Origin: Corynebacterium sp.
GTDB lineage: Bacteria > Actinomycetota > Actinomycetes > Mycobacteriales > Mycobacteriaceae
Reading direction: 5' to 3'
NCBI RefSeq assembly: GCF_030535495.1
Contig: NZ_JAUNRW010000001.1
Span: forward strand, 17,662-81,661
DNA length: 64,000 nt
Shown here: positions 19,488-28,357 of the stretch, piece after piece
How the letters are laid out: each line of letters opens with the position of its first letter
Position numbering within the stretch: position 1 is the first letter of the stretch
Program-made: the position numbers and the translations under genes
Notes under the pieces: generated by a model
Seen by the model: only the letters and a program-made list of their open reading frames with translations
The model's database searches: none
What the model was told of the DNA's origin: nothing

Positions 19488-19751
19488 GTGAAGAACTTTG
19501 ACTCCCTGTTTGCCGAACTCACCGATCGTGCCGCATCCCGCCCCGAGGGCTCGGGAACGGTGGAGGCCCTGGACAAGGGTGTGCACCACATCGGCAAGAA
19601 GATCATCGAGGAGGCCGGGGAGGTCTGGATCGCCGCCGAATACCAGTCCGACGAGGAGCTGGCCGAGGAGATGAGCCAGCTCCTCTACTGGACGCAGGTC
19701 ATGATGGTCGCCCGCGGGCTGACCCCCGCCGACATCTACAAGAACCTCTAG
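19488..19751 (+). CDS. hisE: Phosphoribosyl-ATP pyrophosphatase
   Basis: An 87-residue all-alpha NTP pyrophosphatase catalysing the second step of histidine synthesis. The Mg-binding segment [36 protein letters not shown] is characteristic. GTG 19488 gives the usual family length; a TTG at 19482 is in frame. It precedes hisG by nine bases, forming the hisEG pair. Confidence 0.96.
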   Translation: MKNFDSLFAELTDRAASRPEGSGTVEALDKGVHHIGKKIIEEAGEVWIAAEYQSDEELAEEMSQLLYWTQVMMVARGLTPADIYKNL

Positions 19752-19760
19752 GAGACCACC

Positions 19761-20606
19761 ATGATCAAGATCGCCGTGCCCAACAAGGGCTCGCTGTCTG
19801 AGGCCGCGGTGGAGATACTCCGCGAGGCCGGGTACAAGGGTCGCGGCGACAGCCGGGCGCTGGCTGTGTTCGACACGGCCAACGACGTCGAGTTCTACTT
19901 CCTGCGCCCCAAGGACATCGCCATCTACGTCGCCAACGGCAAGCTCGACATGGGCATCACCGGCCGCGACCTCGCGCGTGATTCCGGGGCCGACGTCAAC
20001 GAACTCCTACCGCTCGGCTTTGGCTCCTCCACCTTCCGCTACGCCGCCCCGGCCGACGAGAACTGGCGCGTCGAGGATCTGGCCGGCAAACGCATCGCCT
20101 CCGCCTACCCCAACCTGGTCAAGGACGACCTGGCGGCGCGCGGCATCGAGGCCGAGGTCATCCGTCTCGACGGTGCGGTGGAAATCTCCATCAAGCTCGG
20201 CGTGGCCGACGCGATCGCCGACATCGTCTCCACCGGCAACACCCTGCGCCAGCAGGGGCTCGCACCCTTCGGTGAGCCGCTGGTGACCTCGGAGGCGGTG
20301 GTCGTCGGCCGCCGTGAGCTGGAGCTGACCTCGGAGCACAACCTGGTGCTGCGCCGCATCCAGGGCGTGCTCACCGCCCAGAACTACCTCATGATCGACT
20401 ACAACATCGCCCGCGATCACCTCGACGCTGCCTCGGCCGTCACCCCGGGACTGTCCGGTCCGACGGTCTCCCCGCTGGCGCGCGAGGACATGGTCGCGGT
20501 CCGTGCCCTCGTGCCGCGCAAGGGTGTCAACGCCGTCATGGACCAGCTCGACGAGCTCGGTGCGGAGGCCATCCTCGCCTCTGAGCTGCGTATCGCCCGT
20601 ATCTGA
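19761..20606 (+). CDS. hisG: ATP phosphoribosyltransferase, long form
   Basis: A 281-residue enzyme committing ATP and PRPP to histidine synthesis. Catalytic part: residues 1-210 ([41 protein letters not shown] in the PRPP loop). Residues 210-281 are the C-terminal regulatory domain that binds histidine, so this is the feedback-inhibited long form without HisZ. AGGAGACC precedes the ATG. Ordinary for the genus. Confidence 0.97.
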   Translation: MIKIAVPNKGSLSEAAVEILREAGYKGRGDSRALAVFDTANDVEFYFLRPKDIAIYVANGKLDMGITGRDLARDSGADVNELLPLGFGSSTFRYAAPADENWRVEDLAGKRIASAYPNLVKDDLAARGIEAEVIRLDGAVEISIKLGVADAIADIVSTGNTLRQQGLAPFGEPLVTSEAVVVGRRELELTSEHNLVLRRIQGVLTAQNYLMIDYNIARDHLDAASAVTPGLSGPTVSPLAREDMVAVRALVPRKGVNAVMDQLDELGAEAILASELRIARI

Positions 20607-20630
20607 CGGACCCATTCGGAGCGCGGCGGC

Positions 20631-20654
20631 GTCGATAAGCAAAATCGCTACGAT
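20631..20654 (+). promoter_or_regulatory. aspA promoter region
   Basis: TACGAT (20649-20654) is a plausible -10 box 45 bp before aspA, giving a short leader that ends with AGAGGA before the TTG. A minus-strand copy of the dispersed 11-mer repeat ends at 20640, just upstream of the box. It is the only copy found outside a gene. Confidence 0.45.
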
Positions 20655-20699
20655 GGGTGTCTGAGTGTTTCACCGCTTACCCAGCTGAGAGGACCAGCC

Positions 20700-22181
20700 T
20701 TGACCGACACTGTTGAGCCCACCGACGCTACCGAGGCCCCGACGACCACCACCGTCGCCCGGAAGACCCGTACCGAGGAAGACCTGCTCGGGCACATGGA
20801 GATCCCGAATCACGCCTACTACGGCATCCACACCATGCGTGCCATGGAGAACTTCCAGATCTCGCGCACCACCGTCAACCATGTCCCGGAGTTCATCATC
20901 GGTATGGCGCAGGTGAAGAAGGCGGCCGCCATGTCCAACCGTCGCCTGCACACCCTGCCCGCCAAGAAGCACGAGGCGATCGTCTGGGCCTGTGACCAGA
21001 TCATCGAGCACGGCCGCTGCATGGATCAGTTCCCCATCGACATCTTCCAGGGGGGCGCGGGCACGTCGGTGAACATGAACACCAACGAGGTCATCGCCAA
21101 CCTGGCGCTGGAGTACCTGGGGGAGGAGAAGGGCTCCTACGACGTCATCAACCCCAACGACGACGTCAACATGTCGCAGTCCACCAACGACGCCTACCCG
21201 ACCGGCTTCCGCCTCGGCCTCTACGCCTCCATGTCGCTGCTCATCCAGCAGATGGAGGAACTGCAGAAGTCCTTCCGTGAGAAGGGCCGCGAGTTCCAGG
21301 ACATCCTCAAGATGGGCCGCACCCAGCTGCAGGACGCCGTCCCGATGACCCTGGGTGATGAGTTCAACGCCTTCGCCCACAACCTCGCCGAGGAGCAGGC
21401 CGTGCTGCGCAACGCCGCGGACCGCCTGCTGGAGATCAACCTGGGCGCCACCGCCATCGGCACCGGGGTCAACACCCCGGCCGGCTACCGGCACCAGGTC
21501 ACCGCCACCCTCGCGGAGATCACCGGTCTGGACATCAAGTCCGCCCTCGACCTCATCGAGGCCACCTCGGACACCGGCGCCTACGTGCACGCCCATTCCG
21601 CCGTCAAGCGTGCGGCGATGAAGCTGTCCAAGATCTGCAACGACCTGCGCCTGCTGTCCTCCGGCCCGCGCGCCGGCCTCAACGAGATCAACCTGCCGCC
21701 GCGCCAGGCCGGGTCGTCGATCATGCCGGGCAAGGTCAACCCGGTCATCCCTGAGGTGGTCAACCAGGTCTGTTTCAAGGTCTTCGGCAACGACCTCACC
21801 GTCACCATGGCCGCCGAGGCCGGCCAGCTCCAGCTCAACGTCATGGAGCCGGTGATGGCGGAGGCGATGTTCCAGTCGATCCGCATCCTCGGCAACGCGG
21901 CGGTCACGCTGCGCGAGAAGTGCGTCGAGGGCATCACGGCCAACCCCGAGGTCTGCCGTGCCTTCGTGGAGAACTCCATCGGCATCGTCACCTACCTCAA
22001 CCCCTTCATCGGCCACCACAACGGCGACCTCGTCGCCCGGGAGGCCGCCACGACGGGCCGTTCCGTCAAGGACATCGTCTTGGAGCGCGAGCTCATGGAC
22101 GCCGAGACCCTCGAGCGTGTGCTGAGCAAGGAGAATCTCATGCACCCGGAGTTCCGCGGACGTCTGTACCTGGATTCCTGA
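20700..22181 (+). CDS. aspA: Aspartate ammonia-lyase
   Basis: A 493-residue fumarase/aspartase-family lyase converting L-aspartate to fumarate and ammonia. Visible motifs: [43 protein letters not shown] and the flexible SS-loop [15 protein letters not shown] with the catalytic Ser. TTG start with AGAGGA nine bases upstream. Its terminator and then a C4-dicarboxylate carrier follow; together they could take up aspartate and export succinate or fumarate during fumarate respiration (inference). Confidence 0.95.
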   Translation: MTDTVEPTDATEAPTTTTVARKTRTEEDLLGHMEIPNHAYYGIHTMRAMENFQISRTTVNHVPEFIIGMAQVKKAAAMSNRRLHTLPAKKHEAIVWACDQIIEHGRCMDQFPIDIFQGGAGTSVNMNTNEVIANLALEYLGEEKGSYDVINPNDDVNMSQSTNDAYPTGFRLGLYASMSLLIQQMEELQKSFREKGREFQDILKMGRTQLQDAVPMTLGDEFNAFAHNLAEEQAVLRNAADRLLEINLGATAIGTGVNTPAGYRHQVTATLAEITGLDIKSALDLIEATSDTGAYVHAHSAVKRAAMKLSKICNDLRLLSSGPRAGLNEINLPPRQAGSSIMPGKVNPVIPEVVNQVCFKVFGNDLTVTMAAEAGQLQLNVMEPVMAEAMFQSIRILGNAAVTLREKCVEGITANPEVCRAFVENSIGIVTYLNPFIGHHNGDLVAREAATTGRSVKDIVLERELMDAETLERVLSKENLMHPEFRGRLYLDS

Positions 22182-22197
22182 CGGGGGAGTGAGCGGC

Positions 22198-22236
22198 GCC
22201 CGTTCGTGTGCGTTTCCACACAAACGGGCGTTTTCG
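22198..22236 (+). terminator. Rho-independent terminator of aspA
   Basis: GCCCGTT-c-GTGTG pairs with CACAC-a-AACGGGC (one mismatch), loop CGTTTC, followed by GTTTTCG. Located 17 bp after the aspA stop. Confidence 0.82.
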
Positions 22237-22261
22237 CGTGTCCGTATCTTGGATCATCTGG

Positions 22262-22295
22262 TGGTCGGACCATAGGCTGGTAGATAACATCTACC
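22262..22295 (+). promoter_or_regulatory. dcu promoter with GntR/FadR-type operator
   Basis: TGGTC-G-GACCA (22262-22272) matches the TnGTnnnACnA pattern of FadR-subfamily GntR regulators such as LldR. It directly abuts the -10 box TAGGCT (22273-22278). At the expected transcription start lies a second repeat, GGTAGAT-aac-ATCTACC (22279-22295). GGAAGG serves as Shine-Dalgarno. Repression by an organic-acid sensor is inferred. Confidence 0.55.
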
Positions 22296-22311
22296 TCCAA
22301 GGAAGGCCCCC

Positions 22312-23622
22312 ATGATCCTTGCCCTCCAGATCCTCATCGTGCTCGGCGCCATCGTGCTGGGTGCGCGCCTGGGATCCGTCGCCATCGGTTTCGCCGGCGG
22401 CCTCGGCGTCCTCCTGCTCAGCCTCACCGGCGTCGCCGTCACCGCCGATGACATCCCCTTCGGTGTCATCGGCATCATCATGTGCGTCATCGCCGCCATC
22501 TCCGCGATGCAGCGCGCCGGCGGCATGGACTACCTCGTCCACCTCGCGGAACGCTTCCTGCGCCGCAATCCCCGCCAGATCACCCTGTGGGCGCCCGTGG
22601 TCACCTGGCTGATGACCGTGTTCGCCGGCACCGGACACACCGCCTTCTCCACGCTGCCCGTCATCGTCGAGGTGGCCAAGGAAGGCAAGGTCCGCCCCTC
22701 CCGCCCGCTGTCGGTGGCCGTCGTCGCCTCCCAGATGGCGATCGTCGCCTCCCCGATCTCCGCGGCGGTCGTCTTCATGGCCTCCATCCTCGAGCCCCTC
22801 GGCGCGAGCTACCTCACCCTGCTGGGCATCATGATCCCCGCGACTTTCCTGGCGATCTTCCCCACGGCACTGCTCACCAACCGCATGGGCAAAGAGCTTC
22901 TCGACGACCCCGTCTACCAGGAACGCCTGGCCAAGGGCCTCGTCCGCCCGCCGCAGGGGCAGGGGAACTGGCAGCCGCAGCCGGGTGCGAAGGCCTCGGT
23001 GTGGATCTTCCTCGCCGCCATCGTCGGAGTGATGCTCTACGCCACCGCCATCTCCGACCAGGTCGGCCTCATCGCTGATCCGACCCTTCCGCGCAACGAG
23101 GCCATCATGGCGATCATGCTCGGCGCCGCCACCGTCATCGTGCTGCTCACCCGCATTCCGGCCGACGAGATCATCAAGACCCAGGTCTTCCGCTCCGGCA
23201 TGTCGGCCTCCGTGTGTGTGCTCGGCGTGGCGTGGCTGGGCACCACGATCATCAACCACTACATCGAGGACATCCAGGTCCTGGCCGGTGACGTGCTCTC
23301 CGCCAGCCCCTGGCTGCTCGCCGTGGTGCTCTTCTTCGCCGCCGCCCTGCTGTACTCGCAGGCCGCCACCGCCCAGGCCCTCATGCCCGCAGCCCTGGCC
23401 ATCGGCGTCTCCCCGTTGACCGCCATCGCCGCCTTCCCGGCCGTGTCCGCCCTGTTCGTCCTGCCGACCTACCCGACCCTGCTCGCCGCCGTGGAGATGG
23501 ACGACACCGGATCCACCCGCATCGGTCGCTTCGTCTTCGACCACCCCTTCATGATCCCGGGTGTGGTCAACATCGCCCTGTCCGTGCTCATCGGCTACGG
23601 ACTCGGCGCCGTGCTGCTCTGA
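22312..23622 (+). CDS. Anaerobic C4-dicarboxylate transporter, DcuA/DcuB family
   Basis: A 436-residue membrane protein with 10-12 helices. DcuA/B features: GFAGGLGVLLL, MCVIAAISAMQRAGGMDYLVHLAERFLRR, FAGTGHTAFSTLPVIVEVAKE, and VVASQMAIVASPISAAVVF. The family exchanges aspartate, fumarate, malate and succinate under low oxygen. Its place after aspA supports aspartate/succinate or aspartate/fumarate antiport. ATG with a GGAAGG Shine-Dalgarno. Which of DcuA or DcuB it resembles cannot be settled by eye. Confidence 0.93.
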   Translation: MILALQILIVLGAIVLGARLGSVAIGFAGGLGVLLLSLTGVAVTADDIPFGVIGIIMCVIAAISAMQRAGGMDYLVHLAERFLRRNPRQITLWAPVVTWLMTVFAGTGHTAFSTLPVIVEVAKEGKVRPSRPLSVAVVASQMAIVASPISAAVVFMASILEPLGASYLTLLGIMIPATFLAIFPTALLTNRMGKELLDDPVYQERLAKGLVRPPQGQGNWQPQPGAKASVWIFLAAIVGVMLYATAISDQVGLIADPTLPRNEAIMAIMLGAATVIVLLTRIPADEIIKTQVFRSGMSASVCVLGVAWLGTTIINHYIEDIQVLAGDVLSASPWLLAVVLFFAAALLYSQAATAQALMPAALAIGVSPLTAIAAFPAVSALFVLPTYPTLLAAVEMDDTGSTRIGRFVFDHPFMIPGVVNIALSVLIGYGLGAVLL

Positions 23623-23638
23623 GGTTTAGCCTGGTGAC

Positions 23639-25300
23639 ATGACCTCCCTGACCGACGTCGCCATCGCCCAGGCCCACGCACTCGAACCCATCACGGAGAT
23701 CGCCCTGCGGGCCGGGATCCCTCCCGAAGCACTCATCACCTTCGGGCCCCACAAGGCGAAGGTCGACATCACCCGCCTGGGGGACCGCCGCCCGCAGGGC
23801 CGACTGGTGCTGGTCACGGGCATGTCACCGACGCCGGCCGGGGAGGGCAAGTCGACCGTGCTCATCGGGCTGGCCGATGCCATGACCCGGCGCGGCCTGG
23901 TGGCAGCCGCCGCGCTGCGCGAGCCCTCCCAGGGGCCGGTCATGGGCATCAAGGGCGGCGCCGCCGGTGGCGGATACTCGCAGATTGTGCCCATGGAGGA
24001 CATCAACCTGCACTTCACGGGTGATTTCCACGCCATCGCGGCCGCCACCAACACCCTGGCGGCCCTGGTGGACAATCACGTCCAGCAGGGCAATGCGCTG
24101 GGTATCGACGTCCGCCGTATCACCTGGCAGCGCTGCCTCGATGTCAACGACCGTTCCCTGCGCTCGGTCATCACCGGCCTCGGCGGTACCGCCCACGGCA
24201 CGCCGCGGGAGACCGGTTTCACCATCACCGCCGCCTCCGAGATCATGGCCGTGCTGTGCCTGGCGCGTGACCTGGCGGACCTGCGGGAACGCCTGTCCCG
24301 CCTCACTGTCGCCTTCACCTTCGACGGTCAGCCCGTGACCGCCGCGGATCTGGGTGCCACCGGGGCACTCGCCGCGCTGATGAAGGAGGCGATCAACCCC
24401 AACCTGGTACAGACCCTCGGGGGTACTCCGGCGTATGTCCACGGCGGTCCCTTCGCCAACATCGCGCACGGCTGCAACTCGCTCATAGCCACCCGGGTGG
24501 CCCTGCAGCATTCGGACATCGTCCTCACCGAGGCCGGTTTCGGCTCCGACCTCGGCGCGGAGAAGTTCTTCGACATCAAGGCCCGTCACGGCGACCTGGA
24601 TGTGGCCGGCGTGGTCATCGTGGCCACCATCCGTTCGCTGAAGTACAACGGCGGCATGGCGCGGGAGAATCTGGGCACCGAGAGCCTGGAGCACCTGCGG
24701 GAGGGCGTGCGCAATCTGGCCCGCCACGTGGCCAACATCCAGCAGTTCGGTGCGACCCCCATCGTGGCCCTCAACCTGTTCACCACCGACACTGTGGCCG
24801 AGCGCGACTTCCTGCGGGCATGGGCGAAGGACTACCACGTGGCACTCGAGGAGTGCGAGGTGTGGGCCCGCGGCGGTGAGGGCGCCGATGCCTTGGCGGG
24901 TGTCGTCCTCGACAACCTGGGGTCGGGCTCCCGCCCGCTCTACGATCCCCGTCACGGGGTCGAGGCCTCTATCGCCACCATCGCCCGGCAGATCTACCGG
25001 GCGGAGAAGGTCGAGTACTCGCCGCAGGCTGTCCGGGACCTGGCGGTGCTGCGCGACAACGGGTGGGATCAGCTGCCGGTGTGCATCTCGAAGACGCAGT
25101 ACTCCTTCAGCGATGAACCCACCGCTCTGGGTGCCCCCACCGGCCATACGCTGCACGTACGGGAGCTCATTCCGCGCACGGGCGCCGGGTTCGTCGTGGT
25201 CCTCACCGGTGCGGTGATGACGATGCCGGGACTGCCCGCCCGCCCGGCCGCCGAGGGCATCGACCTCGGCGCGGACGGCAAGATCAGCGGCCTGTTCTGA
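23639..25300 (+). CDS. fhs: Formate--tetrahydrofolate ligase
   Basis: A 553-residue ATP-dependent ligase making 10-formyl-THF from formate. The P-loop region TPAGEGKSTVLIGLADA lies near residue 63, followed by EPSQGPVMGIKGGAAGGGYSQI and the folate-site part FANIAHGCNS. The ATG lies six bases after a TAGCCT box (23627-23632), so it probably has its own leaderless promoter although dcu ends just upstream. Present with the pyruvate formate-lyase operon 31 kb away, it offers a sink for PFL-derived formate (inference). Confidence 0.96.
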   Translation: MTSLTDVAIAQAHALEPITEIALRAGIPPEALITFGPHKAKVDITRLGDRRPQGRLVLVTGMSPTPAGEGKSTVLIGLADAMTRRGLVAAAALREPSQGPVMGIKGGAAGGGYSQIVPMEDINLHFTGDFHAIAAATNTLAALVDNHVQQGNALGIDVRRITWQRCLDVNDRSLRSVITGLGGTAHGTPRETGFTITAASEIMAVLCLARDLADLRERLSRLTVAFTFDGQPVTAADLGATGALAALMKEAINPNLVQTLGGTPAYVHGGPFANIAHGCNSLIATRVALQHSDIVLTEAGFGSDLGAEKFFDIKARHGDLDVAGVVIVATIRSLKYNGGMARENLGTESLEHLREGVRNLARHVANIQQFGATPIVALNLFTTDTVAERDFLRAWAKDYHVALEECEVWARGGEGADALAGVVLDNLGSGSRPLYDPRHGVEASIATIARQIYRAEKVEYSPQAVRDLAVLRDNGWDQLPVCISKTQYSFSDEPTALGAPTGHTLHVRELIPRTGAGFVVVLTGAVMTMPGLPARPAAEGIDLGADGKISGLF

Positions 25301-25320
25301 TGATCTTGTCCGTCAGTCCG

Positions 25321-26133
25321 TCAGTCCGCCGTTGAGCCCGGCCACCCCGGGTACTCCGGCGGCGTGCCCCCGAACTCCGGGCACAGGGACTGGAAGGAAC
25401 ACCAGCCGCACAGTTTCGACGTCTTCGGCCGGAAGCGCCCGGTAGCCCCGTCGGCGGCGATCTTGCCCCACAGGTCAGCCAGGTCGCGTTCGAAGTACTC
25501 CAGCTCCTCCTTCGACGGCGCCAGGAACATCGAGTCGAGCACCTTGAGGTACATCAGCCGCAGCTGGTGGGGGATGACCCCGTACAGCCGCCAGTACACC
25601 AGCGCGTAGAAGCGCATCTGGAACTGCGCGTCGTGGCTGTAGCGGGGGAGCGGCTTCTTTCCGGTCTTGTAGTCGACCACGCGCACCTCACCGGTCGGTG
25701 CGACGTCAACGCGGTCGATGAATCCGCGCACCGGCACCCCGTTGGGGAGGGTGGTGTCGACGTACATCTCCACGGCGTGGGCGTCGAAACCCTGCGGGTT
25801 CTCCATCTCGAAGTAGCCGCGCAGCAGGGTGCGGCATTCAACGAGGAAGTCGTGGAGCGAGTCCTCCGGTACCAACTCGACCAGCTCCGCGTCGGCCGCC
25901 AGCATCGTCCCCCAGTGCGGCTTGAGCTGCTTGACCGCTGCCGGGTAGGTGCGCTCCTCACGCGGCTGCGCGTGCATGTACTCCAGCACCGCGTGCACCA
26001 GGTTTCCCTTCACCTGCGGCAGCGTCTTCGGCTCCGGCAGGCGGTCGATGGCGCGCAGCCGGTAGAGCAGCGGGCACTGCCGGTAGTCGGAGGCGCGGGA
26101 GGGGGACAGGGCGAGCGGGCGTGGGGTGGTCAT
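25321..26133 (-). CDS. RecB-family PD-(D/E)XK exonuclease with Fe-S cysteines
   Basis: A 270-residue Cas4/RecB-like nuclease. The active site is visible as GFIDRVDVAPTGEVRVVDYKTGKKPLP (Asp, Asp-x-Lys) with QFQMRFYALVYW (motif III, Gln/Tyr). An upstream Cys (DYRQCPLLYRL) and the C-terminal CGWCSFQSLCPEF supply four cysteines for a 4Fe-4S cluster, as in AddB/Cas4 enzymes. ATG 26133 is preferred to GTG 26145 because GAAGG lies five bases before it. No CRISPR genes are nearby; a DNA-repair role is likely. Confidence 0.9.
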   Translation of the reverse strand: MTTPRPLALSPSRASDYRQCPLLYRLRAIDRLPEPKTLPQVKGNLVHAVLEYMHAQPREERTYPAAVKQLKPHWGTMLAADAELVELVPEDSLHDFLVECRTLLRGYFEMENPQGFDAHAVEMYVDTTLPNGVPVRGFIDRVDVAPTGEVRVVDYKTGKKPLPRYSHDAQFQMRFYALVYWRLYGVIPHQLRLMYLKVLDSMFLAPSKEELEYFERDLADLWGKIAADGATGRFRPKTSKLCGWCSFQSLCPEFGGTPPEYPGWPGSTAD

Positions 26134-26168
26134 GATGGCCTTCACCTTATCCGTGGCAAGGTGGACTC

Positions 26169-27431
26169 ATGAACTCCACTCGCGACTTCCTCGATTTCCT
26201 CGCCGCCGCCCCGAGCAGCTACCACGCCGCGCGCGTCGTCGCGGACCGGCTTATCGACGCCCACTTCACCCCCCAGCTCGAATCCTCCCCGTGGGACGCT
26301 TCCCCGGGTGGGCACGTCATGGTGCGTGGTGGGGCGGTCATGGCGTGGTGGGTCCCCGAGGACGCCTCCCCGGAGTCCGGTTTCCGGATCATCGGCTCGC
26401 ACACCGATTCCCCCGGGTTCACCCTCAAGCCCTCCCCGGAGCTGGAGACCGCAGGGTGGGCCCAGGCCGGGGTCGAGGTCTACGGCGGACCGATCCTCGC
26501 CTCCTGGCTCGACCGCGAACTCACCTTCGCCGGCCGGGTCATCCTCGCCGACGGCTCCCAGCGCCTGGTGAGCACCGGCCCGGTGGCGCGCATCCCGCAC
26601 CTGGCCATCCATCTCGACCGCTCGAAGGAACTGACCCTCGACCGGCAGCAGCACATGCAGCCGATCACGGGGCTGGTCGGGGAGGGGCACACCCCGGTGC
26701 TGCAGCTGGTGGCGGAACAGGTGGGCGTCGATAAGCGTGACATCGACGGCTTCGACCTCATCACCTGCGACACGCAGCGCGGGGAGATCTTCGGCGCGGA
26801 CGCCGAGCTCATCGCCGCCGGGCGCATGGACAATCTCTCCTCGGTGCACGCCTCGCTGGTGGCGCTGCTCCACGCCGTCGAATCCGGGGACACCGGCAAC
26901 GATGTCCTCGTCCTCGCCGCCTTCGACCACGAGGAGGTCGGCTCCGCCTCCGCGACCGGTGCCGCCGGACCCATCCTGGCGGACGTGCTCGAACGTACCG
27001 CTGCGGCACTGGGCGCCGACCTGGACGCCACCCGCCAGATGTACTCGCGCTCCTTCTGCGTGTCAGCCGATGCCGCGCATGCGGTGCACCCGAACTACGT
27101 GGGCAAGCACGACCCGGCGCACCACCCGATCATCGGCGGTGGGCCGGTGGTGAAGATCAACGCCAACCAGCGCTACGCCTCCACCGCCGACACCGTCGCC
27201 CGCTGGCAGCGCGCCTGTCGCGCCGCCGGGGTGCCCTCGCAGAGCTTCGTCGGCAACAACGCCATGCCCTGTGGTTCGACCATCGGGCCGATCACGGCCA
27301 CGCGCCTGGGCATTCCCACCGTGGATGTCGGTGTCCCGTTGTTGTCGATGCACTCCGCCCGCGAGCTGGCCGGTGTCGCCGACCAGCTGTGGTTCGCCGA
27401 GGCTCTTGAGGCATACTTGATTGGTTCTTAG
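26169..27431 (+). CDS. M18-family aminopeptidase
   Basis: A 420-residue zinc aminopeptidase of the aspartyl-aminopeptidase family. Metal and catalytic motifs: GSHTDSPGF (His/Asp), AAFDHEEVGSAS (Glu-Glu), GAGPI-like loop, NAMPCGSTIGPI, and a late ligand His in SMHSARELAG. It removes N-terminal residues from peptides in the cytoplasm. It is divergent from the RecB-like gene across 35 bp; AAGGTGGA precedes the ATG, and CAAGGT is a possible -10. Confidence 0.94.
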   Translation: MNSTRDFLDFLAAAPSSYHAARVVADRLIDAHFTPQLESSPWDASPGGHVMVRGGAVMAWWVPEDASPESGFRIIGSHTDSPGFTLKPSPELETAGWAQAGVEVYGGPILASWLDRELTFAGRVILADGSQRLVSTGPVARIPHLAIHLDRSKELTLDRQQHMQPITGLVGEGHTPVLQLVAEQVGVDKRDIDGFDLITCDTQRGEIFGADAELIAAGRMDNLSSVHASLVALLHAVESGDTGNDVLVLAAFDHEEVGSASATGAAGPILADVLERTAAALGADLDATRQMYSRSFCVSADAAHAVHPNYVGKHDPAHHPIIGGGPVVKINANQRYASTADTVARWQRACRAAGVPSQSFVGNNAMPCGSTIGPITATRLGIPTVDVGVPLLSMHSARELAGVADQLWFAEALEAYLIGS

Positions 27432-27447
27432 ACGATAGGAGACCCCC

Positions 27448-28284
27448 GTGGCCTATTCCGGCCCCTTCCAGTCCGGTGACCGCGTCCAGCTCACGGACGC
27501 CAAGCGCAGGCACTTCACCCTCATCCTCACCCCGGGGGCGAAGTTCCACACCCACAAGGGCGAGATCCTCCACGACGACATCATCGGCATGGACGAGGGT
27601 TCAGTCATCCGTTCCTCCCTCGGCGCGGACTACCTCCTGTTCCGCCACCTCATGGTCGACCACGTGCTGTCGATGCCCCGCGGCGCCGCCGTCATCTACC
27701 CCAAGGACTCCGCCCAGATCCTCATCGAGGGTGACATCTTCCCCGGGGCCCGCGTGCTCGAGGCCGGTGCCGGCTCCGGTGCGTTGTCCATGGCGCTGCT
27801 GCGCGCCATCGGCCCGGAGGGGGAACTGATCTCCTACGAGATCCGCGAGGACCACCTGGAGTTCGCCGAAGCAAACGTCGACGAGTTCTTCAGCGGCCGC
27901 CCGGCCACCTGGAGCCCGCGCCTGGGAGACCTCACCGAGGTCACGGTCGAGGACCTCGGCGGGCCCGTCGACCGCGTCATCCTCGACATGCTCGAGCCGT
28001 GGGAGTGCCTCGACGTGGTCAAGGACGTCCTCATCCCGGGTGGCGTGTTCATGACGTACGTGGCCACCGTGCCGCAGTTGATGAAGGTCATGGAGGGTAT
28101 CCGGGAGAAGCAGTGCTTCACCGAGCCGAAGGCCTGGGAGTCCCTGGTCCGCGAATGGAAGGTGGAGGGCCTGGCCACCCGCCCCGAACACCGCATGAAC
28201 GCGCACACCGCCTTCCTCGTCTGGGCCCGCCGCCTGGCCGACGGTGTCACGCCCCCGCGCCCGCAGCGCCGCGCCCGGAAGTAA
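27448..28284 (+). CDS. trmI: tRNA (adenine-58-N1)-methyltransferase
   Basis: A 278-residue SAM-dependent enzyme making m1A58 in the tRNA T-loop. The N-terminal beta domain is followed by a Rossmann fold with motif I VLEAGAGSGALSMALLRAIG near residue 105, then VDRVILDMLEPWE (NPPY-equivalent) and PGGVFMTYVATVPQL. It starts with GTG 14 bp after the aminopeptidase gene (ATAGGAGAC precedes), so co-transcription is likely. Gene order trmI - arc is common in actinobacteria. Confidence 0.93.
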   Translation: MAYSGPFQSGDRVQLTDAKRRHFTLILTPGAKFHTHKGEILHDDIIGMDEGSVIRSSLGADYLLFRHLMVDHVLSMPRGAAVIYPKDSAQILIEGDIFPGARVLEAGAGSGALSMALLRAIGPEGELISYEIREDHLEFAEANVDEFFSGRPATWSPRLGDLTEVTVEDLGGPVDRVILDMLEPWECLDVVKDVLIPGGVFMTYVATVPQLMKVMEGIREKQCFTEPKAWESLVREWKVEGLATRPEHRMNAHTAFLVWARRLADGVTPPRPQRRARK

Positions 28285-28289
28285 TCGTC

Positions 28290-28351
28290 CCAGGGCAATC
28301 CCTGGCGATCACCCGGGGATGGACCACCCCTAGGGTGGCGCACGTTACAGT
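28290..28351 (+). promoter_or_regulatory. arc promoter with inverted repeats
   Basis: CCAGGG-caat-CCCTGG (28290-28305) follows trmI closely and may be a weak hairpin. CCACCC-cta-GGGTGG (28324-28338) sits in the -35 region of TACAGT (28346-28351), which is six bases before the arc ATG. The second repeat is an operator candidate; the arc transcript is predicted leaderless. Confidence 0.5.
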
Positions 28352-28357
28352 TGGGTC

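Noticed and set aside
25321-26133. Cas4 nuclease of a CRISPR system
   Set aside because: Cas4-like motifs are present, but there are no repeats, spacers or other cas genes in the window; a RecB-type repair nuclease is more likely.
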